Below are positions 1 through 8,900 of a stretch of DNA of 64,000 bases, piece after piece (within the stretch, counting starts at the first letter, position 1; each line of letters starts with the position of its first letter). Source of the DNA: Caulobacter sp. (lineage in GTDB: Bacteria; Pseudomonadota; Alphaproteobacteria; Caulobacterales; Caulobacteraceae); assembly GCA_016125585.1 (NCBI GenBank), contig WGLL01000006.1, positions 248,001-312,000 on the forward strand. Direction: 5' to 3'. Under the pieces are notes generated by a model. The model did no database searches. It was not told the origin of the DNA and was given only the letters and a program-made list of their open reading frames with translations. The position numbers were made by a program, and so were the translations under genes.

Positions 1-479
1 GAGCTCATCACCGGCTTGACGAAACAGGGGAAGCCGACCGCCTCCGCCCCGGCGCGCAGGGCCTCGCGGCCGTCGGCGAAGGCGTAGGGGCTGGTCGGCA
101 GACCCAGGTCCTCGGCGGCGAGCCGGCGGATGCCCTCGCGGTTCATCGTCAGCTGGGTCGCCCGGGCGGTGGGGATCACGGTGGCCAGGCCGTCGGCCTC
201 GATGCGGGCCAGTTCGTCGGTGGCGATGGCCTCGATCTCGGGCACGATCAGATGCGGCCGTTCGGCCTCGACCAGGGCGCGCAAGGCTTTCGCATCGGTC
301 ATCTGGATGACGTGGCTGCGGTGGGCGACCTGCATGGCCGGGGCGCCCTCATAGCGGTCGACGCCGATCACCTCGACGCCGAGGCGTTGCAGCTCGATGA
401 CGACTTCCTTGCCGAGCTCGCCGCAGCCGAGCAGCATCACCTTGACGGCGTTGGGCGCGAGGGGCGTACCGAGTTTCAT
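1..479 (-). CDS. purT: Formate-dependent phosphoribosylglycinamide formyltransferase (PurT), N-terminal part
   Basis: The reading frame starts at an ATG at 477-479 and runs off the left edge without a stop, giving about 159 residues. The N-terminus ([20 protein letters not shown]) followed by [20 protein letters not shown] is the preATP-grasp nucleotide fold of PurT. Further on are [18 protein letters not shown] and the start of the ATP-grasp part ([12 protein letters not shown]). PurT makes formyl-GAR from GAR, formate and ATP, the third step of de novo purine synthesis, in the cytosol. Its start overlaps the stop of the upstream lipoprotein gene (ATGA), so the two are probably translated from one mRNA. 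The C-terminal half is outside the window. Confidence 0.93.
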   Translation of the reverse strand, partial: MKLGTPLAPNAVKVMLLGCGELGKEVVIELQRLGVEVIGVDRYEGAPAMQVAHRSHVIQMTDAKALRALVEAERPHLIVPEIEAIATDELARIEADGLATVIPTARATQLTMNREGIRRLAAEDLGLPTSPYAFADGREALRAGAEAVGFPCFVKPVMS

Positions 480-1246
480 TGCCAGGCCTTTGCCTTGTGG
501 GCCGCGTCGATGGCGTCGGTCAGGGCGGGCTTGGCCCCCCGGCGGCGCAGCTCTTCGGTGGTCATCACGGCGGTCTCGTTGCAGGCGGTGACGACGTGGG
601 GCAGTTCGGCGATCTGCATGGCCACGCCGCCCGCCTTGGCGTCGATCCACAGGATCAGGTCGAAGTCCTGGTCGAGGACGCTGTCGCAGCCTTCTGCCCA
701 GTCGGGGTCCTTGTCCGGCGCCGCGCGGACGGCGGCGCGGTACCAGTCGCGCAGGGCCGGGGCCTGGACGGCGCCGACCTGGGTGGCGTCATCGCCGGTC
801 AGCAACACCTCCGGCGTGACCAGATCGGCCGGCAGATAACTGGCCCAGCTGATCGGCCGGCCGGTGCCCAGGTCGTAGGTCAGGGCCAATTGCCAGGTGT
901 TGGGATGGGCGCCGCCGCAGCTGTAGTAGTCGGCGGCGAACAGGCTGAGGAAGGGCTCGCCGGTCATCGGGGCGGTGATCCCCCGCTCCCAGGCATACAT
1001 CTCGCCATCGAGCTTGCCGCATCCCTTAACCGCCTTCTTGAGCCGGGCGTCGGCGCGGTTCAGGGCCTGATTGATCCTGTCGATCTTGGGTCCGGTCGGG
1101 GCGGTGATGCGGGGAAAGGCGTCAAGGTCCTTGCCCAGGGACGGCTGGCTGCTCAGGCCGATGAGGTCGGCGGCGGTCGCGTTTTCGGGTGGCGTGCAGG
1201 CCATCAGGGCGGCGACGGCGAGCAGGGCGGGGAAGAGGGCGCGCAT
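476..1246 (-). CDS. RsiV-like (DUF3298-type) lipoprotein
   Basis: A 256-residue product beginning [17 protein letters not shown]. The hydrophobic leader ends in a lipobox with Cys17, so a membrane lipoprotein is expected. The segment with [20 protein letters not shown] resembles the DUF3298/RsiV extracellular fold, in which a 'GGAHPN' stretch precedes a 'YDL-TG' turn. This start was preferred over an upstream in-frame one because it begins the signal sequence; the longer version would read through a palindromic repeat. The stop overlaps the purT start by 4 bases. The function is unknown; RsiV relatives bind lysozyme, but that role is not implied here. Confidence 0.75.
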   Translation of the reverse strand: MRALFPALLAVAALMACTPPENATAADLIGLSSQPSLGKDLDAFPRITAPTGPKIDRINQALNRADARLKKAVKGCGKLDGEMYAWERGITAPMTGEPFLSLFAADYYSCGGAHPNTWQLALTYDLGTGRPISWASYLPADLVTPEVLLTGDDATQVGAVQAPALRDWYRAAVRAAPDKDPDWAEGCDSVLDQDFDLILWIDAKAGGVAMQIAELPHVVTACNETAVMTTEELRRRGAKPALTDAIDAAHKAKAWQ

Positions 1247-1263
1247 CGGCTTGGTCCCGGTTG

Positions 1264-1423
1264 CCTTCTCCCCCTGGGGGAGAAGGTGGGCCCCGTAGGG
1301 GCTCGGATGAGGGGTTGATGAGAGATCAAGCTGCCATGGCGGCCTGCCCACGCCAATCCCCGTTGCCGGCGCGACCCCTCATCCGGCCGCTTCGCGGCCA
1401 CCTTCTCCCCCAGGGGGAGAAGG
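1264..1423. repeat. Palindromic repeat pair, family A copy 1
   Basis: Two imperfectly inverted arms, 1264-1319 and about 1373-1423. Each carries the hairpin CCTTCTCCC...GGGAGAAGG and a 'GATGAGGG' / 'CCCTCATCC' segment. The arms face each other across a unique spacer of about 50 bases. The same arrangement recurs at 44573-44731 and 58820-58978. It sits between the lipoprotein gene and tkt and leaves only 6 bases before the tkt stop. Confidence 0.85.
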
Positions 1424-1429
1424 AAACGA

Positions 1430-3400
1430 CTACGAGAGCTTCGCCTTCACGGCCGCGACGACGGCCTCGGCGGTGATGCCGAATTCCTTGTAGAGGCGCT
1501 CATAGGGGGCGCTGGCGCCGAAGCCGGTCATGCCGACGAAGACGCCGTCCTCGCCGATGAACCGCTCCCAGCCGAACTTGACCGCCGCCTCGACGGCGAC
1601 CCGGACCCTGGCCTTGCCGATGATCTTCTCGCGGTAGGCGGCGGGCTGCTGTTCGAACAGCTCCCAGCAGGGGGTGGAGACGACGCGGGTTCCGATGCCC
1701 GCCGCTTCCAGCTGGCTCCTGGCCGACAGCGCGATGGCGACCTCGGTGCCGCTGGCGAAGAGGGTGACCTGGGCCTCGCCCTCGGCCGGGGCGATCTCAT
1801 AGGCGCCCTTGGCCGACATGTTTTCCGGCGCGAAGGTGCGGCCGACCGGGGTCTTCTGCCGTGACAGGGCCATGATCGACGGGGTGGTCTTGTGCTCCAG
1901 GGCCGAGCGCCAGCACTCGGCCGCCTCGACCGCATCGGCGGGGCGGAAGACCAGCAGATTGGGCATGGCGCGCAGGGCGGCCAGATGTTCAACCGGCTGG
2001 TGGGTCGGGCCGTCCTCGCCAAGGCCGATGCTGTCGTGGGTCATGACGTGAATCACCCGCACGGCCATCAGGGCGCCCAGGCGGATGGCGGCGCGGCTGT
2101 AGTCGCTGAACACCATGAAGGTGCCGCTGAACGGGATGACCCCGCCATGCAGCGCCATGCCGTTCATGGCGGCGGCCATGCCATGTTCGCGCACCCCGTA
2201 ATGTACGTAGGTCCCGGCGTAGTCGGGCGTGTCGAACGCCTTCATGCCCTTGACGAAGGTGTTGTTGGAACCGGTCAGGTCGGCCGAACCGCCGATCATC
2301 TCGGGGATCGACGGGGTCAGCTGGGCCAGTGCCGAACCGCTGTGTGTCCGGGTGGCGTTGGCGACGGGCGCATCGATCAGGCCGGCGATATAGGCGTCGA
2401 GCGCCTTGAAGGCGTCGGCGGGAAGATCGCCCTTCATGGCGCGGGTGAAGTCGGCGCCCTTGTCGGCGCTCTTGAGCCGGGCTTCCCACTTGCGGCGCGC
2501 GCCGGCGCCCTTGCGCCCGGCCTTCTTCCAGGCCTCGGCGATGTCGTCCGGAATCTCGAACGGCGGCAGGGTCCAGCCCATGGCCTTGCGGGCCTCAATG
2601 GCTTCGGCGTCGAACAATGAATAGCCGTGACCGTGGATGTCGCCTTCCAGCGGGCCGGCGCCTTTGGAAATCAGGGTCTTGCAGGCGATCATCGTCGGCC
2701 GATCCTGCCTGGTCGCCCAGCGCAGGGCGGCGGCGATCTTGCCGTGGTCGTGGCCGTCGACCGCCTTGACCGCCCAGCCGGCGGCCTTGAACCGGGCCAT
2801 CTGGTCGCCGGTCTCGGAGATGGTGGCGGCCCCGTCGATGGTGGTGTTGTTGTCGTCGAACAGGACGGTCAGCTTGGAGAGCTTCAGACGCCCGGCCAGG
2901 CTGATGGCCTCATGGCTGACGCCTTCCATCAGGCAGCCGTCGCCGGCGATCACCCAGGTGCGGTGATCGACCAGATCGTCGCCGTAGCGGGCGTGCATCG
3001 AACGCTCGGCCATGGCCATGCCGACGGCGGTGGCGATGCCCTGGCCGAGCGGGCCGGTGGTGGTCTCGACTCCGGGGGTGTGGCCGTACTCGGGATGGCC
3101 GGGGGTCATCGAGCCCCACTGACGGAAATTCCGGATCTGATCCATGGTCACGGCCTTGGAGCCGGTCAGGTGGAGCAGGCTGTAGATCAGCATCGAGGCA
3201 TGACCCGCAGACAGCACGAAGCGGTCGCGATCGGCCCAGTCCGGCCGAGCGGCGTCATACTTGAGGAATTTGGTGAACAGCACCGTGGCCACGTCGGCCA
3301 GGCCCATCGGGGCCCCCTGGTGCCCAGATTTCGCCGCATGGACCGCGTCCATGGAAAGCACTCGGATGGCGTCGGCCATCTTCACGGGACTGACGGACAT
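1430..3400 (-). CDS. tkt: Transketolase
   Basis: A 656-residue thiamine-diphosphate enzyme that moves two-carbon ketol units between sugar phosphates in the non-oxidative pentose phosphate pathway. The N-terminus reads MSVSPVKMADAIRVLSMDAV, followed by KSGHQGAPMGLADV (conserved substrate His), GPLGQGIATAVGMA, and the ThDP motif GDGCLMEGVSHEA with a downstream DDNNTTIDG. The C-terminal half holds REHGMAAAMNGMALHGG and THDSIGLGEDGPTHQPVEHL, both typical of transketolase. The ATG at 3398-3400 was chosen because AGAAGG lies about 10 bases upstream and the family begins here; a longer in-frame start at 3484 has no support. The length is normal. Confidence 0.96.
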   Translation of the reverse strand: MSVSPVKMADAIRVLSMDAVHAAKSGHQGAPMGLADVATVLFTKFLKYDAARPDWADRDRFVLSAGHASMLIYSLLHLTGSKAVTMDQIRNFRQWGSMTPGHPEYGHTPGVETTTGPLGQGIATAVGMAMAERSMHARYGDDLVDHRTWVIAGDGCLMEGVSHEAISLAGRLKLSKLTVLFDDNNTTIDGAATISETGDQMARFKAAGWAVKAVDGHDHGKIAAALRWATRQDRPTMIACKTLISKGAGPLEGDIHGHGYSLFDAEAIEARKAMGWTLPPFEIPDDIAEAWKKAGRKGAGARRKWEARLKSADKGADFTRAMKGDLPADAFKALDAYIAGLIDAPVANATRTHSGSALAQLTPSIPEMIGGSADLTGSNNTFVKGMKAFDTPDYAGTYVHYGVREHGMAAAMNGMALHGGVIPFSGTFMVFSDYSRAAIRLGALMAVRVIHVMTHDSIGLGEDGPTHQPVEHLAALRAMPNLLVFRPADAVEAAECWRSALEHKTTPSIMALSRQKTPVGRTFAPENMSAKGAYEIAPAEGEAQVTLFASGTEVAIALSARSQLEAAGIGTRVVSTPCWELFEQQPAAYREKIIGKARVRVAVEAAVKFGWERFIGEDGVFVGMTGFGASAPYERLYKEFGITAEAVVAAVKAKLS

Positions 3401-3524
3401 TCGGACTCGCCTTCTGTGCAAGAATTGCGGGCCGGTTCGCATGGGAGCGGCTTCGGCGCAACCCGCCTTCCAGTCTGAAGGCAACGCAGGCTATAGAGAT
3501 TGTCGTGATCAAGGAGCGGATTGA

Positions 3525-3794
3525 ATGAGCGGAGAGGCGGAGGGAAGCGCCCTCGACCTGGCCGTGCGCCGCATGGAGCGAGCGCTGGGCGTCCTGGAAC
3601 AGCGGATGGCTGACCGGCTGCGCGAGGCCGGGGCCGAGGCCGGCGGCCTGTTCGACGCCGATCGCGCCCGCCTGGCCGCCGAACTCGACGCCAGCCGCGC
3701 CCGTGAACGGGCGCTGGAGGAGGCCGGGGCCCAGGCCAGCGAGGCCCTGGGCAAGGCGATCGAGGAAATCCGCTCGGCCCTGGGGGAGAATTGA
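3525..3794 (+). CDS. zauP: ZauP, coiled-coil ZapA partner (DUF4164)
   Basis: An 89-residue, almost wholly helical, Glu/Arg/Ala-rich protein with heptad character (VRRMERALGVLEQRMADRLR onward), as expected of a coiled coil. In Caulobacter the 'ZapA upstream protein' ZauP is encoded immediately before zapA and works with it to focus the FtsZ ring. Position, size and composition all match. It diverges from tkt and is followed by zapA after 4 bases, so the two form an operon. The assignment rests mainly on synteny and coiled-coil character. Confidence 0.85.
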   Translation: MSGEAEGSALDLAVRRMERALGVLEQRMADRLREAGAEAGGLFDADRARLAAELDASRARERALEEAGAQASEALGKAIEEIRSALGEN

Positions 3795-3798
3795 CGCC

Positions 3799-4131
3799 AT
3801 GGCTCAGCTGAACGTCACCGTGAACGGCAAACCCTTCCTGGTGGGCTGCGAGGACGGCCAGGAGCACCATCTGATGGAGCTGGCCGCGACCTTCGATCAA
3901 CAGGTCCAGGCCGTCGGCAAGGAGGTCGGTCAGCTGGGCGAGACCCGGTTGTTCCTGATGACCGCGCTGTTGCTGACCGACGAGCTGTCGGATCTGCGGA
4001 TGCGGCTGGGGCATCTGCAGAACGAGCTGGCCAGGTCGCAGAGCGAGCAGGCGCGGATCGAGATGAAGGCGGCGGCGGCGCTGGAGAGCGCGGCCCGGAA
4101 GATCGAGAAGCTGGCCGGCGGCGAGGGCTGA
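3799..4131 (+). CDS. zapA: Cell division protein ZapA
   Basis: A 110-residue protein starting MAQLNVTVNGKPFLVGCEDG. It has the ZapA globular head (LNVTVNGKPF, then GQEHHLMELAATFDQQV) followed by a long C-terminal helix from about residue 55 that mediates dimer and tetramer formation. It binds FtsZ and bundles or aligns protofilaments at the division site. The ATG at 3799 was chosen over an in-frame start at 3703, which lies inside zauP. A GGGGGAGA ribosome-binding site overlaps the end of zauP. The downstream 6S RNA and fthC genes are the usual alphaproteobacterial neighbours. Confidence 0.95.
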   Translation: MAQLNVTVNGKPFLVGCEDGQEHHLMELAATFDQQVQAVGKEVGQLGETRLFLMTALLLTDELSDLRMRLGHLQNELARSQSEQARIEMKAAAALESAARKIEKLAGGEG

Positions 4132-4174
4132 CCAGGAAATCGGACCGCCCGCGCGCTGTTATGCAAGTCGGCGC

Positions 4175-4203
4175 TTGAGAAGACCCCTGGCAAGGCTTAC
4201 TTT
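4175..4203 (+). promoter_or_regulatory. Candidate promoter of 6S RNA
   Basis: TTGAGA at 4175-4180 and TACTTT at 4198-4203 are spaced by 17 bases. The same stretch fits the Caulobacter housekeeping pattern TTGACG-N-GCTANA (here TTGAGAA...GCTTACTT). It lies about 45 bases after the zapA stop, where ssrS transcription would have to begin. The start point would be near 4210. Seen by eye only. Confidence 0.5.
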
Positions 4204-4207
4204 AGCG

Positions 4208-4386
4208 ACGGCGGGTCTGCTGCGGCTCTCGTCGAAGACGACATATCCTTCTGACCTTAATTCTCTCTACGGGAGCTGTCCCTGTTTGTGACCGTGGTCG
4301 CAAGCACACGGCGCCCACCTGGTTAACCAGGTCTGAGGGGATAAAACTGTTCTTCACGGTCCTCGCGGCGCCGCCACCTCTGGCTT
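4208..4386 (+). ncRNA. ssrS: 6S RNA
   Basis: The 256-base gap between zapA and fthC is where 6S RNA lies in many proteobacteria. Its central part resembles 6S RNA: a GGTCGCAAGCACACGGCGCC segment (compare GTTCGCAAGCGGGCC in E. coli), a CACCTGGTTAACCAGGT hairpin, GGGGATAAAACTG (compare CCTTAAAACTG), and a closing GCGGCGCCGCCACCTC. 6S RNA folds into a long hairpin that mimics an open promoter and sequesters housekeeping RNA polymerase in stationary phase. Both ends are estimates: the 5' end comes from the proposed promoter, the 3' end from the final GC-rich strand just before fthC. Confidence 0.78.
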
Positions 4387-4387
4387 C

Positions 4388-4990
4388 ATGACAAACGATC
4401 CTGTCCTCGACGCCGCCAAGTCCGCCCTCCGTCTGGAGGCGCGGCGGCGGCGCAAGGCGCTTCAGGTCGAGCACCCTGAAGCCGACTGGATGATCGCCGA
4501 CCACCTCGGCGACCTGCTGGCCGCGCTCGGAACAGGGCCGGGCGTCGCGGCCCTCTACAAGTCTCTCGGGGCCGAGATCGACCCCCGGCCGCTGGGCGAC
4601 GCCCTGACCCGGGCGGGCTGGCGGCTGTCCCTTCCGGCGGTGATTGATCTGGAGGGACCGCTGGAGTTTCGAGCCTGGGCGCCCCGGCACCGGCTGTCGC
4701 ATGATCTGGCCGGCTTGCCCGCGCCGCTGGACAGCGCCCCGCCGGTGACGCCAAGCCTGATCTTCGCGCCGCTGCTGGCGTTCGATGGCGAGGGTCATCG
4801 CCTGGGCCAGGGCGGAGGCTACTACGACCGCACCATTGCCGGTCTGAGAGCGAGGGGCGGCGGTCCGGCCATGATCGGGCTGGCCTTCAGCGGCCAGCGG
4901 ATCGACGCGGTCCCGCACGGACCCCTCGACGAGCGCCTGGATGGGATTCTGACCGAAACCGGCTATATCGGCGTCCGAAAGGACTTCTGA
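4388..4990 (+). CDS. fthC: 5-formyltetrahydrofolate cyclo-ligase
   Basis: A 200-residue member of the 5-FCL (YgfA/Fau) family, which converts 5-formyl-THF to 5,10-methenyl-THF with ATP. The N-terminal KSALRLEARRRRKAL segment supplies the basic ATP-binding residues. The signature GQGGGYYDRTIAGL lies at about residues 140-153, preceded by LIFAPLLAFDGEGHRLGQGG. Location after 6S RNA is conserved, and the RNA may be processed from a shared transcript. The stop overlaps the next start by one base (TGATG), implying coupling to the phosphoesterase gene. Confidence 0.93.
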   Translation: MTNDPVLDAAKSALRLEARRRRKALQVEHPEADWMIADHLGDLLAALGTGPGVAALYKSLGAEIDPRPLGDALTRAGWRLSLPAVIDLEGPLEFRAWAPRHRLSHDLAGLPAPLDSAPPVTPSLIFAPLLAFDGEGHRLGQGGGYYDRTIAGLRARGGGPAMIGLAFSGQRIDAVPHGPLDERLDGILTETGYIGVRKDF

Positions 4991-5826
4991 TGCGTATTGC
5001 CTTCTTCGGAGATGTCGTGGGCCGGTCCGGCCGCGAGGGTCTCTCCGACCACCTGCCTGGATTGCGCCGACGCCTGGGCCTGGATTTCGTCATCGTCAAC
5101 GCCGAGAACGCCGCCGCCGGGTTCGGGATCACGGAAAATACGGCCCGGGAGATTTTCGACGCCGGGGCGGACTGCCTGACGCTGGGCAACCACAGCTGGG
5201 ACCAGAAGGAAGCCCTGACCTACATCGTCCGCGAGCCGCGTATGATCCGGCCGGCCAATTATCCGATCCTGTCGGACGCGCCGGGCCGTGGGTCCAATCT
5301 CTTCGTGCTGCCCGACGGTCGCCGCATCCTGGTGATCAACCTGCTGGGCCGGGTCCACATGGACGCCATGGACGACCCCTTCGCCGCCGCCAACCGCGAG
5401 CTGGACAGCGCGCCGATGGGCGATATCGCCGACGCGGTGGTGGTCGACATGCACTGCGAGGCGACCAGCGAGAAGATGGCCATGGGCCACCACTGCGACG
5501 GCCGCGCCAGCCTGGTGGTCGGCACCCACACCCATGTGCCCACCGCCGACGCCCAGATCCTGACCGGCGGCACCGCCTACCAGACCGACGCCGGAGCCTG
5601 CGCCGACTATGACAGCGTCATCGGCAACCAGAAGGAAGAGCCGCTGCGGCGGTTCACCACCAAGATCAGCCAGAGCCGCTACAAGCCGGCCGAGGGCCCG
5701 GCCACGGTCTGCGGCGTCTATGTGGAGACCGACGACCGCACGGGGCTTGCCCGGCGGATCGAGCCGATCCGCATCGGCGGGCGGCTGAAGGAGACGGTTC
5801 CGGAGGTGGCGCTGGAGCGGGCCTGA
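4990..5826 (+). CDS. YmdB-like metallophosphoesterase (TIGR00282 family)
   Basis: A 278-residue calcineurin-like phosphoesterase. Metal-binding motifs are visible: FFGDVVGRSGR at the N-terminus, NAENAAAGFGIT, LGNHSWDQKE, DMHCEATSEK and GTHTHVPTAD near residue 178. Bacillus YmdB, the best-studied relative, hydrolyses 2',3'-cyclic nucleotides and affects biofilm and RNA turnover; the substrate in this organism is unknown. It is translationally coupled to fthC, and its pairing with the 6S/fthC region is common in alphaproteobacteria. Confidence 0.9.
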   Translation: MRIAFFGDVVGRSGREGLSDHLPGLRRRLGLDFVIVNAENAAAGFGITENTAREIFDAGADCLTLGNHSWDQKEALTYIVREPRMIRPANYPILSDAPGRGSNLFVLPDGRRILVINLLGRVHMDAMDDPFAAANRELDSAPMGDIADAVVVDMHCEATSEKMAMGHHCDGRASLVVGTHTHVPTADAQILTGGTAYQTDAGACADYDSVIGNQKEEPLRRFTTKISQSRYKPAEGPATVCGVYVETDDRTGLARRIEPIRIGGRLKETVPEVALERA

Positions 5827-5936
5827 ACCGGCAAGAGCCTGTTGCGGTCAACAATCGTCCGCGCCGCCTTCCAACGCTCCGACCACTCGCTATGCTGACG
5901 GTTCAAACGGCCGTATGAGCGCTCGTCGGAGGAACC

Positions 5937-8900
5937 ATGGCATTGTCGCGACTGCTGATCGCCAACCGGGGTGAAATCGCCATCCGCATCGCCCGGGCGG
6001 CCGCCGATCTCGGCCTGACCAGCGTGGCGATCCACAGCGTTGACGATGCGCTCAGCCTGCATGTGCGGGCCGCCGATGAGTCGGTCGCCCTGCCGGGAAC
6101 CGGGCCCGCCGCCTATCTCGACATCGCCGAGGTGGTCGCCGCCGCCAGGGCCGCCAAGTGCCAGGCGGTTCACCCAGGCTATGGCTTTCTGGCCGAGAAC
6201 GCCGCCTTCGCCCGGGCCTGCGCCGCGGCCGGGCTGGTCTTTGTCGGCCCCTCTCCCGAGACCCTGGAAACCTTCGGCGACAAGGCCGCCGCCCGCGCCC
6301 TGGCGGCCCGGCTCAAGGCGCCGTTGCTGGCCGGCACCGGCGCCATCGACGCGGCGGCGGCGGCGAAATTTCTCGCCGAACATGGCGCGATGATGCTCAA
6401 GGCGGTGGCCGGCGGCGGCGGCCGGGGGATGCGGATCGTCCGTGAGGGCGATGACGTCGCCGCCGCCTTCGCCGCCTGTTCCCGCGAGGCCGAGGCGGCC
6501 TTTGGCGACGGGGCCGTCTACGCCGAATGGCTGGTCGACAAGGCCCGCCACATCGAGGTCCAGCTCGCCGGGGACGGCGCGGGCTGCGTGGCGGTCGGCG
6601 AGCGCGACTGCTCGATCCAGCGCCGCCACCAGAAGATCATCGAGATCGCTCCGGCGCCCGCCCTGTCGGAGCGGCTGCGGACCTCGCTGCATGAGACGGC
6701 GGTCAAGCTCTGCGGGGCCAAGCACCTCAAGGGTCTGGCGACCGTGGAGTTCCTGGTCGACGCCGCCTCCGGCCGCTACGCCTTCATCGAGACCAACGCC
6801 CGGCTGCAGGTCGAGCATACGGTGACCGAGGAAGTCACCGGGCTGGATCTGGTGCAGATCCAGATCCAGCTGGCCGCCGGCGCCTCCCTGGCCCAGGTCG
6901 GCCTCAGCGAGACGCCTGCCTTTCAGGGCGCCGCCATCCAGGCCCGGGTCAATCTGGAAACCCTGGCCGCCGATGGAACGGCCCGGCCGGCCGGCGGCCT
7001 GATCACCGCCTATGAGCCGCCGAGCGGACCCGGGGTGCGGGTCGATGGCTACGGCTACGGCGGCTATGTCACCAGCCCGCGCTATGACAGCCTGCTGGCC
7101 AAGGTGATCGTCAGGGCCCCTGATCACGCCGGCGCGGCGGCCCGCGCCGGCCGGGCGCTCGGCGAGTTCCGCCTTGAGGGGGTGGACAGCAATATCGCCC
7201 TGCTCAGGGTCCTGCTCGCCGAGCCGGCGGTGGCCGACGGACGGGCGACGACCCGCTATCTGGAAGAGAACCTGGACCGTCTCCTGGGCGAGGCGGAAGC
7301 GCTGCAGGAAGCGGCCGAGGAGGGCGCGACGGTCGCCGCCGAAGGGTTTGCTCCGGCCGCCGCCGTCGAAGCCGTGGAGGGCGCCGAGGCTGTCGCCGCG
7401 CCGCTGCAGGCGACCGTGGGCCAGATCGAGGTGGCCGAGGGCGATCTGGTCAGCCTGGGCCAGACCGTCGCCATCCTCGAGGCCATGAAGATGGAGCATG
7501 TGGTCGCAGCCCCCGTGGCCGGGCGGGTGGCGCGGGTGACGGCGGCGAAGGGCGAGACCCTGCTGAAGGGACAGCCGCTGCTGTTCATCACGCCCGAGGA
7601 CGTCGAGGGGCTCGTCGCGGAGGCCGAGGCGGACGTCGATCCGGACGCCATCCGGCCCGACCTGCGGGAGGTCATCGACCGCCATCGCTTCACCCTCGAC
7701 GAGGCGCGGCCCGAGGCGGTCGCCAAGCGCCGGCGGACCGGCCATCGCACCGCCCGGGAGAACATCGACGACCTGGTCGATCCCGGCAGCTTCATCGAAT
7801 ACGGCGCCCTGGCCATCGCCGCCCAGCGCCGCCGCCGCACGGTCGAGGACCTGATCGCCGCCACCCCCGCCGACGGCATCATCACCGGCGTCGGCACGGT
7901 CAACGGCGCGCTGTTCGCGCCCGAAAAGGCTCGGGTCGCGGCCCTGGCCTATGACTTCACCGTCCTGGCCGGCACCCAGGGCTACTACAATCACAAGAAG
8001 ACCGACCGGCTGCTGAGCATCGTCGACGAGCAGAAGCTGCCGCTGATCTGGTACGCCGAAGGCGGCGGCGGCCGGCCGGGCGACACCGACAGCCCGGGCG
8101 TCGCGGGGCTGGATGTCACCACCTTCGGCAAGATGGCCGAACTGGCCGGGGAGGTCCCCAAGATCGCCATCGTCGCCGGCCGCTGCTTCGCCGGCAATGC
8201 GGCGATCGCCGGCCTTTCCGAGATCATCATCGCCACCAAGGATTCCAACCTCGGGATGGGCGGGCCGGCGATGATCGAGGGCGGCGGTCTGGGCGTCTTC
8301 AAGCCCGAGGACATCGGTCCCTCGGCGACCCAATGGGCAAATGGCGTCATCGACATCCTCGCCGACGACGAGGCTCACGCCACGCGTCTGGCCAAGCAGG
8401 CGATGTCGACCTTCCAGGGCGCCCTGTCCGACTGGACCGCGCCGGACCAGCGGCTGCTGCGCCGGGCGATCCCGGAGAACCGCCTGCGGGTCTATGACAT
8501 CCGGGCGGTGATCAAAGCCCTGGCCGACGCCGGCTCCTTCCTTGAACTGCGCGGCGGCTTTGCGGCCGGGATGGTCACCGGGTTCATACGGGTCGAGGGC
8601 CGGCCGCTGGGCCTCATCGCCAACGACCCGCGCCATCTGGGCGGGGCCATCGACTGCGACGGCGCGGAGAAGGCCGCCCGCTTCCTGCAGCTGTGCGACG
8701 CCTTCGACCTGCCCGTGCTCAGCCTGTGCGACACCCCCGGCTTCATGGTCGGCCCGGAGAGCGAGGACGCCGCGGCGGTGCGCAAGGTCTCGCGGCTGTT
8801 CGTCGCCGGAGCCAAGTTCGGCCCGCCGCTGTTCACCATCGTGCTGCGCAAGGGCTATGGCCTTGGCGCCCAGGCCATGGCCGGCGGCGGCTTCCACTCG

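Noticed and set aside
5718-8897. A 1059-codon open frame on the minus strand opposite the acyl-CoA carboxylase
   Set aside because: It mirrors a clearly recognisable coding gene, has no family similarity, and is rich in Gly/Arg/Ala/Asp/Gln as expected from the complement of high-GC codons.
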